Shown here in pieces: positions 9,154 to 39,946 of a DNA stretch of 64,000 bases; within the stretch, counting starts at the first letter, position 1, and each line of letters begins with the position of its first letter. Source of the DNA: Apostichopus japonicus (Eukaryota; Echinodermata; Holothuroidea; Aspidochirotida; Stichopodidae); contig NC_092568.1 in NCBI RefSeq assembly GCF_037975245.1, forward strand, positions 42,944,631-43,008,630, written 5' to 3'. The position numbers and the translations under genes were made by a program. The notes below the pieces were generated by a model. It saw only the letters and a list, made by a program, of their open reading frames with translations, did no database searches and was not told where the DNA came from.

Positions 9154-9893
9154 CGGTTCCAAATAATCGGTAGTGCAATGGATTTTGCCGATGCCGATTA
9201 TTGTCTGATAATCTGCCCAATGCCGATTGTCTAACCGATTATCGGTCGAACACTAAACACCACACTAAGTCAATGAGAAATCTAGCTAAGCCTAACGATC
9301 TGTTTATTCTCTGAAATTGTGACGCAGTTATAAGATATCCATGGAATACTTTCATTATTGCTGTTACGTTCGACCACATGGTTGCCTAAAACCACACTAA
9401 GTCAATGGGGTAATCAAGCCTAGCCCTCTGTTTATTAGCTGTAATTGTGACGCAGTTATAAGATATCCATGGAATACTTTAGTTATTGCTGTTATCTTCG
9501 ACCACATGGTAGTCTAACACCTCACTAAGTCAATGGGAAATCTGGCTAACCATCGGTTTGCAATTTAAAAAAAAAAAAAAATTCACATTTAAATAAAATA
9601 AAAATTTTTTGCATTTTGCGTAGGATTCGGGTAACAAATTAGGAACCGGGTAGTATCGCGCCGGGCGGGTACCTGTGTACCCGAAAACCCTGTGCAAACA
9701 CTAGTTGGTATGCAGGCTGCCTTCACTTGTAACACTTGCTCTCGGTATTATGGAAAGTCAACACAACCTTCAGTCCTGTACAGTGTTCCACCGATATTCG
9801 GTTAGATAATCGGCATCAGGCCAATTATCAGACAATGGGTATATAATTGGCATCGGCAAAATCCATTGCGCTACCGATTACGTGGAACCGGTT
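9154..9893. mobile_element. Nested inverted-repeat (MITE-like) element
   Basis: The left end (CGGTTCCAAATAATCGGTAG and the next ~80 bp) is the inverted counterpart of the right end (CTACCGATTACGTGGAACCG and the preceding ~90 bp). Shared words include GCAATGGATTTTGCCGATGCC. About 740 bp, non-coding, and it begins a few bases inside the left arm of the larger foldback structure. Confidence 0.6.
9256..9560. repeat. ~130 bp tandem repeat, two and a part copies
   Basis: Copies start near 9256, 9388 and 9516 with the phrase CACTAAGTCAATG. They share TAAGATATCCATGGAATAC and CGACCACATGGT. Located inside the nested element. Confidence 0.8.
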
Positions 9894-12268
9894 TACTGTT
9901 GTGCTGGATCCCGGTAGTCAAGTGAATCCCGGTATCTCGATCCCGGTATTGACTAGTCCCGATCACAGTGCAATGTGTAACTACTACCGGTATTGGGAAA
10001 ACAACCGGTTATTACATTCGTATCGGTATCATTCCCGGGAATCCCGGACATAATAAAAATATCTACTTGTTACTATTTGAAATAAAGAAAAGAAAACTCG
10101 TTTATTTCTGGTTTCTGGACACTATAGATAGGTACTGGCCTAGACCACCTATATATTAACAAATCAACTTTTCACGTAGTAATTTGTACCTAGGCTACAC
10201 CAAATATCGAACGTTATTTGGACTCAACATGTTACAGGACCTCAAAGTTATTCTGTAATTTTCGTTATTTATTCTTCCTTCAAACGATGATTGTGAAGGT
10301 TCCCATACATTCTTACCCATATGCATTTCACCTCATTTTGTTATAATAATTATAACGATTTAATAAATTTTGAGCCAAAACCGCAGGGAGTATATCCAGT
10401 TTAAATCCATCCACACACGGGACTGTATATTGTTATAGCCTAGGGTACGGTACTGGTACACACAGCAGTGCGGTACTTGAGATTTGATGCTGTAATGAAA
10501 TGGATTCGTTTATCAGTGCGGGGGTTCCATGATGTCATTTATAGTTATCTTTCGCTACTTTTTTAATTTTTAAGAACTTTTGTACGAAAGATTGATATTG
10601 TACGTATTGGAAGTATATTTTCTGGAGTAAACAATAGCCGATTAACGATATACATAAATCTGTACTATTCTTATGTACAGTATGTAATTTATAATCCCGT
10701 ATTTACGTAGCCCCTATGTTACATTCTTATTGTCTGAAGTTCCAAACACGTGGTGACTTGTTGATAGTTAAAAACTTTTCATTGTGAACTTTTGAACTTG
10801 AAGGGGTTGCCCTATTCCAATATCATGGAATAGTGGGGAACTCCCAATTTCTGTTTGTGTATGGATTACAAGTTTAATCCACATGCAAACGTGTTAATCT
10901 AATATCGTACGTCGAGTATGAATGAAGGATGGTGTGGGTTGCTTTTTTCCAAGGATTGTGCTTTTCTTTTTGGAAGAGTATGTAGGCCCTAATATAGCGT
11001 GTTATTTTTATTTTTTGTATAACCGAGCGTGTAAGAGTATGTACATAGCCTAGGCTATGCATATTAAATGTATGACATTGACAGTCTCGTAACTAAGTGC
11101 TTTGAACCATCTATTGATGAAAGTTGAGGAAAATCCTGGTTGTAGTTACAATACAGGGATTCATGTTGCAACACTACCGGTTGTGTGAAATCCGACTACC
11201 GCACAACGCTAAAACGTTCCACATAAAGGATTGTATTTTTCCGCGCTTTCGATTCACCACAACCACTACAGGAGAATAATGTAGATCATTCCGTTCAACG
11301 CCATTCATAGCCGGAGAAGGTGCGCTAATCTACCATGTAACGGTATCGCAAGTCCCTCGCGCGAGTGTGTACTTATGCTGTTCTATATACTATCAAGTTT
11401 TGGCAGTTAACATCATACAAATTTACCAGCGATAGCCTAAGGGGGACGACATAAATATTATTATTTTTTTCACTTCGCTTCTTGCATCTAACAAAAAAAT
11501 TGGATACCAAAATTGGGCATGTAGGACAAACTTGAAAATTTGGTAGGAAGGTTGACCTTTTGATGGAATTGCCCTTTTGCTAGTTCCGCAATTTTTTTTG
11601 TCAATGTTCGGTCAGGAGTTTTGGGTACCTGTTGCCCGAACGGGTAATGATAGCAGGTACCCGGTTCCGATTTTTTTGCTGCCCGACTCAGGCCTAATCC
11701 CACACATCATTTGGTAGCTGTTCTCCATATGTATCAAAATGCTTCTTTGATGAACAGCTGCCTACATACTATGCATCCCCCATTCTTACAAGAATGACGA
11801 TACAAATCACTTGACTGGATATTTTACTTCAAGAAATAGTCTAAAAAAGCAATATGATTTTATTATCTCAGTAAGAATTGACCATCATCTAGGATATTAA
11901 TTGTTCATAAGCAAAGTTAGTTTTATTCTAAGGAGTTAAGTCCCACCAACAAGGGACAACAGAAGCAAAATAATCAGTGATTATTTAATACTTGAACACA
12001 TTTCATAGTTTCTATAGTTGCTCCGTGATATCAAGAAATATTTGTTAGGTTCTGTTGTATAGGTTGTGTATTATGTAGAAAAAGCTTGCAGTTAATTCCA
12101 AGTTGGATCTAGTCCCTTTAAGCAAAAGTGGTGTGCACTGAGTGTTTCTAAGTAATTTTATTCATTGATTCATTTGCCTACAATATAGCAATGTAAGTGT
12201 AGAAACAAAGTTTTAGTTATGAAAGCTTGGCTGTAAATTTAAACACATTGTAGCTGTCCTATTTATGA

Positions 12269-29534
<17,266 letters not shown>

Positions 29535-29748
29535 CTATGTTCAAAACAGATCTTAAGGCTACATGTATGGCTAGCTAGGTGGTATAGATGTTCTAGCAAG
29601 GAATCCTCTTATCATGAACAAAACACATCACTGCATCCTTAGCTAGCAACATGTTACAGTTCTAGCAAGGAATTCTTCTCAACTTAGCCCCTTTTTATGA
29701 TATATTCTTAAATTGCTAGGTGGTACAGTGTGAACAAGGTATTTTCTT

Positions 29749-29750
<2 letters not shown>

Positions 29751-29818
<68 letters not shown>
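29751..29818. repeat. (TA)34 microsatellite
   Basis: Uninterrupted alternating AT for 68 bp. Confidence 0.98.
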
Positions 29819-29820
<2 letters not shown>

Positions 29821-29939
29821 AACAGAGCTTGAGGTTGCATCCTTGGCTAGCAAGGTAAATTCATTTTTAACAAGAAATTCCTCAGAACCAAGCAGATCTT
29901 TAGGATATATTCATAGGTAGCTAGGTGGGTTCAGTCTTA

Positions 29940-30870
29940 GGTAATGTTGTATTGATATTGTTACTATCGCTTTTGGTTTCGATAACAAGAGAAACCTATG
30001 CAGTCATGATGGTGTGTGTATGTGTGAGTAACGTCCAGCTTGTAACACAATATCTCAAGATAGGAATCATGGATACTTTTCATGCTTTGCATGTAGATGC
30101 CCCATATCAAGTAGAAGAACCTTATTGTTTTTGATGGAGGTGAAAGGTCATCTGAGATCAAACTGGGGTCAAACTGAAACCCTGTAAAACTTGATATCTC
30201 ACGTTAGGAAGCATGGGTACTAGTTTTAATTGGTATATGGGTGCATTAGAGTTAGTAGAAAATCTATATGGCTTTTGGTGAAGGTCATTTGAGTTGACCA
30301 GAAGTCAAACACTGAAATCCTTTAAATCACTATATCTCAAGAGAGGAAGCATTGATATCTGTCATACTTAGCATGTGGATGTGTCACATTGAGGACACGA
30401 AACATGTAGTTTCGTGGAGGTCAAAGGTCATCTGAGGTTACCACATGTCAAACACTGAAATCCTCGTAAACAGGATATCTCAAGATAGGAGGTGATGGAT
30501 ACTTCTCATAATTATCATGTGGATGTGTTTTATTGAATAGAAGAACTGATTCTTTTTGGTGGAGGTAAAAGGTCATCTGGGTCACCAGCAGTCCAACTGA
30601 AAATCTTTTAAACATGATATCTCATGCTAGAAATCCTTGATTTTTTTCATACATGGTACAGTATATGGATTTGTCATATTGAGTACAAGAATACTGTTGT
30701 TGTTGGCATAGGTCAAATTCATTTGAGGTCACAAGAGGGCAAACTCTGGTAACTGTTTAAACATGATATCTCAAAAGAAGGAATCATGGATACTTCTCAT
30801 ACTTGGTGTGTGGATGCATGACATTTAGTACAAGACCCCTATTGTCTTTGGTGGAGGTGTGTATTGTTAT
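29940..30870. repeat. Six-copy ~143 bp tandem repeat
   Basis: TATCTCA(A/C)G-type phrases recur near 30049, 30194, 30333, 30476, 30618 and 30767, each followed by GGA(A)TCATGGATACTT-like and GTGGATG-like words and then (A)GGTCAAAGGTCATCTGAGGT. The spacing is 139-149 bp. Same family as 21570-21835, with stray single copies near 26925 and 28435. One copy has a perfect AGGTCAAAGGTCA at 30418. Confidence 0.85.
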
Positions 30871-31301
30871 GTACAGTAGACTGTGTTTATCATGCCAAAA
30901 TGCTTGGTCTCATTCAGATAGGCAATGCAGTGATACAGTAGTCCAAAGTCTTCATACATAATCAGTATTGAGAGTGTGAGACACAAACCCTATTTGCTTT
31001 GATAGTCATACTTTGATAGTCATTGAGATGTCAAAAGATGAAGTGAGGCTAAGTTTAAACATGCACCAACATCATAAGCATCATGGCAACATGAGTTGTG
31101 CGAGATTGACAATTTGACTTGAGTAACATTAGTTGAAGCACCATTGGCAAACTATAACATGAGATCAGTGATCAACAGAACTTTTTTACTTGAACAGTAA
31201 TGAATGGATGACATGAGACTAAAATGAAATCCAAAAACGATTGCCAAATTTCAAGTTATCAATTCAAATGCTTCCCTTTAACTACTGTATTTTCCTAACA
31301 G

Positions 31302-31552
31302 AAAAGCCGGCTACGTTATCACTCCACACATGGAAACATACACAAAGCATATTACAGTTAACTCCCATCGAGACTGATCGTTGGAAAAAACCAGAGCATG
31401 TCAGTTTAAGTTGCTTCAAGTTCACCCAGGTCACTGCCAGGTTTAATCAAATCCATGTATGTCATAGTGTTGAACAAAGAAGGCTGGGAATGTTTTCATT
31501 TTGTGTTATCTTCCCGAAAACTTTAGTATGTATTCATTCTTTACAACCATAA
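31302..31552 (+). other. Doubtful alternative 3' exon of the MLK gene
   Basis: Preceded by TTTTCCTAACAG and open in phase 1, the phase of all downstream MLK introns. Reads KPATLSLHTWKHTQ onward and ends TAA at 31552. It resembles nothing I know and could be chance. Confidence 0.15.
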
Positions 31553-33029
31553 TTACTGTTTGAACCTCAAACTGGCTGGAAAACATGTTGAATATATCCT
31601 GTGGAATGTCCATTTTGTTACGTAATCATAACATAAGTGTAAACCTTACGATATTTAAGGAATACTTAAGTAATAACATATGCGTAACTTTATGGTATTT
31701 AAGGAATACTTAGCAAAGCACTACTTTGTGGTGTCTGTAGAACTGCTGTTACACAAGTTAATAACATTAGGCTGGGTTATACTGTCTTTGGTCAGTTAAG
31801 GTACCATAAGTTGTCATACTTTAGCAAACCTTAAGCCACTGGAGGAAATGGCCAGCGTAGCATGTTTTGAAGCCCTTTAAGCAACATTTACACAAAGTTG
31901 GCATGTTAATTGCTCTCAGGCTTACTGTATGAGGTTAGCTTTTAAAAAATAACAAATGTTTGTGAAACAATAGCGATTGACAAGTACCAGAAGCTGATGT
32001 AAATCCAATACGAAATATTTGACCACTATTGGTCGATACAGATAATGCATGCAGATAATGCGTAGCTTTGAACTAAATCAACTTGTCGGCTATGTTAGTA
32101 GCTAGCCAGGTGGTGCAGTTCTCATTTGAGATACTTTACTTTAACATTAAAATCAATGATGGAGATAATTTAAAACCTAATGAGACATATCTATGAATGG
32201 AATAGACCATCTGTTGCTTGGCATACAAATTATTAAAAGAACACAAAACACATTAAATGCTCTGTCTCCAGTTAACAGATATTGCCTCTGAATGCCAGTT
32301 GGTGTCATGTTTCTGGATAAGCTATTGTACATCGTGATTTTTTAAATGAAGGACTTTAATGTGCACATATACTCAGTACAAATTAATCATTCGACATCTC
32401 ACTTGTGATGTAATAAAGTATTTTATCTATGGGCATCAGGTTATTCAGCCATCATATGCCATTTATTTCTTGGGGAAAATATTTTATATAAGATTGACAT
32501 TACAAGATTAAAATACTCACTTAATCAGGAGCAGTTTTTCATAACAAGCTTTAATTCAGTACTGGATTGCATAAGAGAACTACTCGAATTTTAGTTGATT
32601 GGCTTATATTCTGTTAATTCCCACTAAGTCCTCACGTCAACATCACAAGTGGCAGAACAGTTTTTAAATGCCATATTCAATGTGTGCTATGCATGTTGCT
32701 GTCACTAACAAACTTCAAATTTGCTATGATTTTAGTGTATGTTTTACTGTTTGTATTCAATAATGCGGTTGCACTTTCAGGGAGCTCATTGGTTAAAACT
32801 GCAGATGTTATAAGATGGTTGGATAAAAAGACTGGTTGTTTATGCCAGTGATACTACTTATTGTTAATGGTTTTTTGAGATGCTTATGTTGATTTCCTCT
32901 GTTAATATGTTGTCACTTACATGATCATAGATTGAACCTGGATTTATTTTTACTGCATGGAGGTATAACAGACAGAAGATGTTATATTCTTCCTTCTATT
33001 GGTGTTTGTTTATAGCACAAAGACTACTA

Positions 33030-33240
33030 CTGATGCATATACATGATGGTATGTTGTACCCTTCTATAAATGCATATGCATGATGTATGTTACATTCATC
33101 TTAAATACATATTCATCATGCATGTTATACCCATCAAAATATACATATGCATGATCTTGTATTACATCCATCTATAAATGCACGGCATTATGTAACACAC
33201 ATCTACAAATGCATATGCATGATGGTATATTACATTCGTA
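33030..33240. repeat. Degenerate ~60 bp tandem repeat
   Basis: Four imperfect copies of ATGCATATGCATGATG with GTTACATTCATCTATAAATG-like spacers. Confidence 0.7.
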
Positions 33241-34010
33241 GCAACATAAGTTGTCAGTTGTGGTATATTTTATCACTTGAGTTCCTATTTTGTGAATCAC
33301 AGACTGCTTTATGATCAGATGCTAGCTCCCCTCATGGATCAGCAAAAAATGAAAGATTTGATACCATCCTTGTTTTATAAGAACTGTAGTCTCTGTGCCT
33401 GTGGTGGTTTAATTTGAATACATGATCATAGTTATGGGATGTATCTGATATACACTGAGAGACTTCAGAACAATATCTTATTTGAGGGTCAAGAATCTGA
33501 ACATAAATGTCAGGCTGATACTTGTATTTTTATGATCAGGTGAGTGTATGATTCAAGAGATTTAATATAAAGAGTTGTACCATGAGGTAAGGGGATTGTG
33601 TGATTTGGCAAAGTAACTTAAAGCTAAGAGAATTTAACATAGATTGGAATATGAAAGTTTTGAATATTTATTTATTTATTTTTGTTGTTGCTGGTACTGC
33701 TTTAAAGTATGATGTTGCGATTCAGAGAAACCAAGAAGTTAATTTATCTATTGTATTCATCATCTCTTTCTATTGTGTATGTATGAAAATGATATATTTG
33801 TTTGTAATATATTTCATCATTTTTTCAGTCATATAATTTCATTATATTTTCATGTTAATTTTATTAAGCAAACATTAGAGCATATGTAATCACTGTTGGC
33901 TGGTCCGACAATTTTCAAATATAGTTTGAGATGATAAAACCTGCATTACAGTTCCTCTGTGCTGGTCTGTATAGATGTTGGCCATTCAGCAGATTGGATG
34001 TATGTGACTT

Positions 34011-34298
34011 GTAATTTATACATAGTGTAGGTCAGCAGACAGTATATCATATAATGGGATTAACGTACTCAATTAGGGTACTATCAGAGAGGGTTAGAGA
34101 GGAGAGGTAATTTATACATAGTGTAGGTTAGCAGACAGTATATCATATAATGGGATTAATGTACTCAATTAGGGTACTATCAGAGAGGGTTAGAGAGGAG
34201 AGGTAATTTATACATAGTGTAGGTTAGGAGACAGTATATCATATAATGGGATTAACGTACTCAATTAGGGTACTATCAGAGAGGGTTAGAGAGGAGAG
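34011..34298. repeat. 96 bp tandem repeat, three copies
   Basis: Copies start at 34011, 34107 and 34203 with GTAATTTATACATAGTGTAG and differ by only a few bases. Confidence 0.97.
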
Positions 34299-35360
34299 TG
34301 GAATTGTGTATTCAGGGTTGAATTTGTGTATTCTATTGTTAGTAATGTCATTGTTATTCATACTAAGGAATTGATCTGGTATCATGTATAAGAGGTACTT
34401 GTAGCCGTATTAATTAATATCAACCTGTTACATCATAGTACTACAGAAGACAGGCTGGAAACATGCTGATACTGCAGAATTGGATCTGATGAAAGATTTG
34501 CTCATGAACTATATATAATAAATTTTGTCCAGTTATATTATATTGTAAGAACCTGCCATGTCAGTTTAGCCAAACATTGAAGAAAATTTAACAGTAATAG
34601 AAAGAAGTACTTCTGTCGTTAAAGGATAACTTTAGGCACAACATTAAGTTTGATATGCTGTAAACTATTAAAAAACAATACTATTGTTCTAGCATGTATT
34701 TGTATAAAATGTTTAATTTTGAGCAATGTTCCTTTTAACAAGTTAGGATATCAATGGTAGTGACTGGACTTCATATTCTGATGAAAAGACCATTAGGGAA
34801 GTTCCTCAGATGCAACACAAAATTCAGTGGGAAAACCTAAGACTCCTAAATTCTAAAATGACATATTTGCAATATACTACACATTCTTCAGAGACAAATG
34901 TTGTTGAATGACATCAATTCATTCATGCTCAGTGGTTTATACAAAGTATAAGGAACATACTTTCCTTGAGTTATAAGAACTCGAAAAACATTACATTAAA
35001 TGATATGAAAATTAACATTTGTGACCGGATGTCATAATCATCAATATAGCCTTAAAGGAGCATTGCAGATATTTTTATATACTTTAAATGCAAATAAATT
35101 GAAAACTGGAATAGCTATAGAAATATCACCATCTTTCAAGTATGTTCTTGGACTACCCTTGGACTATGACATATCAAACTAAACATTCTGCTAAATTCTT
35201 CCTTTAAGACTCTATCCCTGGGATACACATATTTTCAGTATGACTGTGTCCTTGTGATGCATAATTTATAATTGAACTTTTATCAATAGTTTTAACTTCA
35301 GATGGAGAGAGAATGTCCAAATGTGTAATAACATCTTGTTGCTTCTGAAGATTCTTAGAT

Positions 35361-35650
35361 TGGTTTACATACTAGGTATGTCTTACAGACTCATGTGTGC
35401 TGTATCTTGCATGTCTTGGTTTGGTTTACATACTAGGTATGTCTAACAGATTCAGGCCTGTTCTATCTCGCATGTCTTTGTTTGGTTTACATACTAGGTA
35501 TGTCTAACAGACTCATGTGTGCTGTATCTTGCATGTCTTGGTTTGGTTTACATACTAGGTATGTCTAACAGATTCAGGCTTGTTCTATCTGGCATGTCTT
35601 GGTTTGGCTTACATACTAGTTATGTCTTACTGACTCATGTGTGCTCTTGG
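35361..35650. repeat. 61 bp tandem repeat, five copies
   Basis: GGTTTACATACTAGGTATGT recurs every 61 bp. Alternate copies carry AGACTCATGTGTGCTGTATC or AGATTCAGGCCTGTTCTATC, so the array grew as a dimer. Confidence 0.95.
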
Positions 35651-37556
35651 CTAGATATCAGGTTAGTGATCAATGTGAAGTTGAAGACTAAACAATATGT
35701 GACTGGTTTAACTTTAGTCTGGGATTTCAAAATATACTAGAGCTGCCAAACTGACTGTTAAATGGGGTTGGTGTTTTGCAGATAATTATGAAATATTTGA
35801 GTGTAGACATGACATTAATCAGTTCCAATGATTGATGTAATAATTCAGATGTATGTACTGTGGTGTTATTCTGTAGTAGTAGCTGTTACTACAGTCTCAC
35901 CATGGAACCTTTAAGGTCAAAGAGTTCCAGTCCTTGAATGTTCCTCCTAGTAAAAATATATCCCCACTACAAACAATGCAAGGAGGTCTAAGATTGGCTA
36001 TCATCTGTGAAAACATTTTGTGGTATTAAGTATGGTTTGTTGATATTTTGGATACTACACAAAAGACTGTTATCATCATTACTAATTTTTTCCAAATTGC
36101 AAAGCCATTGAGACTGTACTTAACACATTCATTTCACTTCTTCTTTGCTGTTTTACATTCCGATTATAGATGTACTTTTTTCAGAGATCATTCCGTTAGA
36201 TTGACCAATCCTGAATTTCTTTTAAGATTTTTGAAAGAATTTACTTCCATTTCAGCTAGAATTTTCATGAGGTTCTCATTAAATTTTCTCTATTTTTTTT
36301 TGAGTTAAGGAAGGTAATGAATGTATTTATGGACTGAAAGAGGTATTAAACTATAATGAAGGGTTTTCTTGTTTTCATTATATTTAGTTAATATTTCTAT
36401 GGTACTTCTAAGAGGTAATCTACCAATGGAATTAGTTTGTATTCATTTCCTAACAGCCCTCCCCCCTCTACCCGAATGTGGTTACTGCTGACTTTGGTTT
36501 GGTCTACCATGGGTTGGTTGAAATGGGAGCTTCACTGCGCCAAATATTTTCCTTTGATTACTGATATTGCGGGTAAAGCAGAAAGCTTGTTGCCTTCTCT
36601 TTAAACCTGTCTAACGTTTTGCTTTCCTTGATTGATGTTTCCCAATATATCCTCCAGTTTGCCAGCATGGAAATAATTACTCTGGAAACTTAGTTCCTTG
36701 CCAGAGGAAAAATTGCACAAACATTTTGTAATTTCCAGTCTTGGGGTAACCTGTCATTCAATATATATTATTAATCAGTAATTGATATGGGAGTGACCTT
36801 GTATGAAACAACAATTAAGAGTCACAACTATTTTGTCACAAGGTAAACTATTTTGTAAACAGTATTCAGGTAGATAATGTTTGTAGATGTTAGAATTTGA
36901 GAATAGTTAAAGATAATACTTACAATTTTGTGAATAAGAATATATGAAGAGATTATTAATACTTGCCATCATTGTGTGTTAGTGTGGTCATGTTCTTGTA
37001 TTCTGAGAGCAGTCTTTCATCATGTCCTCATGTAATTTACTATGCAGAGCTCAGTTCCAAACACAGAATGCATTGCTTGGGAACATTCTGTCCAGGCTGT
37101 TAAAATGTGATAAATTCCAGCTACTTGGAATAGTTACAAATCTGTTCAACAAGTGTGATTCATGAGTGAACAGTTAAGCAGGATCCGGTATCTTCTCCAT
37201 AGATAGCAGCCTTGCCCATCCCTGGACTGTCTCATATATATTGGTAGCATTGTAATTGTTATTGGGGTGTCTTGCTTCTGTCTGTATATTTGTGTTTATT
37301 TTGTATTTCTAGACATTCTGCCAACACACTGTTACATGGTGATTAATGTAATAGGCCGATAATTGTGAACATAAAATCTTAAACATTAAATTTTTATGAC
37401 CAAACTATTTTTGCATTTTCTTTTTTTTTGACTGTCAAATTGTTAAAATTTATTTTAGTATAGTGTTATGACTGCTGCATGTAGATCAGAAGATGTAGTC
37501 CATATTGTATCTGATGGTCACCATCCTGAACTATTTTAGTTGGAGGAGATACCGAT

Positions 37557-38835
37557 GTCGACAGTGGAACCAAATCCCATACCAGTACTCATACCAGAAC
37601 CCATACTAGAACTCATACCAGTACCATACTCATACCAGTACCCATACCAGAACCCATACCAGAACTCATACCAGTACCATACTCATACCAGTACTCATAC
37701 CAAAACCCACACCAGTACCCATACTCATACCAGTACTCATACCAGAACCCATACCAGAACTCATACCAGTACCATACTCATACCATTACTCATACCAGAA
37801 CCATACTCATACCAGTACCATACTCATACCAGAACCATACTCATACCAGTACTCATACCAGAACCCATACCAGTACCATACTCATACCAGTACTCATACC
37901 AGAACCATACTCATACCAGTACTCATACCAGAACCCATACCAGTACCATACTCATACCAGTACTCATACCAGAACCATACTCATACCAGTACCCATACCA
38001 GTACCATACTCATACCAGAACCCATACCAGAACTCATACCAGTACCATACTCATACCAGTACTCATACCAGAACTCATACCAGTACTCATACCAGAACCC
38101 ATACCAGAACTCATACCAGTACCATACTCATACCATTACTCATACCAGATCCCATACCAGTACCATACTCATACCAGTACTCATACCAGTACCATACTCA
38201 TACCAGTACTCATACCAGATCCCATATCAGTACCATACTCATACCAGTACTCATACCAGAACCATACTCATACCAGTACTCATACCAGAACCCATACCAG
38301 TACCATACTCATACCAGAACCCATACCAGAACTCATACCAGTATCATACTCATACCAGAACCCATACCAGAACTCATACCAGTACCATACTCATACCAGT
38401 ACTCATACCAGAACCATACTCATACCAGTACTCTTACCAGAACCCATACCAGTACCCACACCAGTACCATACTCATACCAGAACCCATACCAGAACTCCT
38501 ACCAGTACCATACTCATACCAGTACTTATACCAGAACTCATACCAGTACTCATACCAGAACCCATACCAGAACTCATACCAGTACTATACTCATACCAGT
38601 ACTCATACCAGAACCATACTCATACCAGTACTCTTACCAGTACCATACTCATACCAGTACTCATACCAGAACCCATACCAGTACCCACACCAGTACCATA
38701 CTCATACCAGAACCCATACCAGAACTCATACCAGTACCATACTCATACCAGTACTCATACCAGAACCATACTCATACCAGTACTCATACCAGAACCATAC
38801 TCATACCAGTACTCTTACCTGAACCCATACCAGAA
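37557..38835. repeat. 1.3 kb minisatellite built on CATACCAGTACT
   Basis: Permutations of ACTCATACCAGTACC and ACTCATACCAGAACC, a 6 bp based pattern with few stops in any frame. A 481-codon frame (37540-38985) runs through it only because the unit lacks stop codons; a protein of Tyr-Gln-Pro-Tyr/Thr-His repeats is not credible without transcript evidence. Confidence 0.95.
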
Positions 38836-38954
38836 CTCTGTTTTATAGAGCTTAGTCCCCGTGAGATGCAATTTACCCTACTCCTCTGTTTGTGCGTTAG
38901 TTGCATACAACTACATTGGATCCAATGTTCCCTCCTGACCTCTATTGTATTTAG

Positions 38955-39180
38955 AGGATCTGCTCAGACCCACATTCTCCAATGATCTCATTGGTGTAAT
39001 CACTGTGTAGGAGCTGCTCAGACCCACATTCTCCAATGATCTCATTCTGTAATCACTGTAGGAGCTGCTCAGGCCCACATTCTCCAATCATTTCATTCTG
39101 CAATCACTGTGTAGGAGCTGCTCAGACCCACATTCTCCAATCATCTCATTCTGTAATCACTGTGTAGGAGCTGCTTCCTC
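38955..39180. repeat. ~58 bp tandem repeat, four copies
   Basis: Repeated GAGCTGCTCAGACCCACATT and CTCCAATGATCTCATTCTGT with small length differences. Confidence 0.9.
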
Positions 39181-39189
39181 CCAGGTTGT

Positions 39190-39946
39190 ATTCTTAACTC
39201 ATCTGGTCAACTTTTGTGGGTGGAAATTTCTGACCCGACTGATAATGGAAGATGGTTAATTGGAACTCTTTATAGACCACCAAATCCTACCCAAGAATTT
39301 TTTGAACTTCTGAAGGACAGTTTATCTTAGATTGACTTCTCAAACTATTGTGGTGTTATACTGGGTGGTGATTTTAACATTGACTGGGCTGGTGAAATGA
39401 ATAATAACCTGCTACAGCTATCAACAATATCTTATGACTGTGGCTTTGAACAACTTATTGATGGTATCACTCGTCCCTCGGCATTGAACCCATGTCAAGG
39501 TTCAGTGATTGATTTGTTATTCACAACAGCTCCTGAGTTTTCTAATACTAGTGTAATTGATAATCCGGTGGGAAGTGACCACCATGCTGTTAGTGTCCAT
39601 TTGAAAAGATTCAAGCTCCCTAAGAAACCAACAATCAGTAGAAGTGTGATTTTGAGCATTTAAATACTCGACTACATATTGCACCCTGGGACATGGTGAT
39701 CAACGACCATGTCGAGTCATCCTGGAATGGCTTCCTTGATTTATGGTCCGCTGCAGTAAGAGAATCGATACCCACTAAAATGACCAATAATATGGGTAAG
39801 AGCCCCTGATAAATGGAGATCTGGCAAAACTCCTGAAAAAGAAACGTAGGCTGTTTAAAAAAGCAAAACAGTCAAATTCAGTAGATCACTGGAATACTTA
39901 CAAAACCTTTGGAATTTTGTACAGTCTAAGGTTAATAAAGAGAAGA
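39190..39946 (+). pseudogene. LINE endonuclease fragment, decayed
   Basis: Frames read an apurinic-endonuclease-type domain: LYRPPNP-like start, GGDFNIDW (active-site Asp/Asn block), IDLLFTT and a final GSDHHAV (catalytic SDH). The following linker (GKSPW-like, KKRRLFKKAK, DHWNTYKTF-like) is typical of CR1/Rex/jockey LINEs before the RT. An in-frame stop near 39328 and frame changes after 39660 disable it. It breaks off where the subtelomeric satellite begins. Confidence 0.85.

Larger units (their letters stand above)
8872..11495. mobile_element. Foldback-type element with ~280 bp inverted arms
   Basis: The left arm 8872-9147 and right arm 11214-11495 are reverse complements with scattered substitutions. 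Shared blocks include TTAGATGCAAGAAGCGAAGTG, CGTCGTCCCCCT and CGCGGAAAAATACAATCC. No transposase-like ORF was found between the arms. The interior holds a smaller inverted-repeat element (9154-9893), tandem repeats and about 1.3 kb of AT-rich DNA without recognisable features (9900-11210). No clear target-site duplication was seen, so the class is unresolved. Confidence 0.7.
29535..37556. other. 3' flank or 3' UTR, gene-poor
   Basis: No convincing gene. Held here: a TA microsatellite, the ~143 bp repeat run, a doubtful exon (31302-31552), and three short tandem arrays at 33030, 34011 and 35361. The remaining stretches (30870-33030, 33240-34010, 34300-35360, 35650-37556) are AT-rich with only short chance frames. 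Confidence 0.65.

Noticed and set aside
37540-38985. 481-codon frame of Tyr/Gln/Pro/Thr/His repeats
   Set aside because: It exists because the CATACCAGTACT-type minisatellite has no stop codon; the composition follows the DNA repeat and no domain or splice context supports it.
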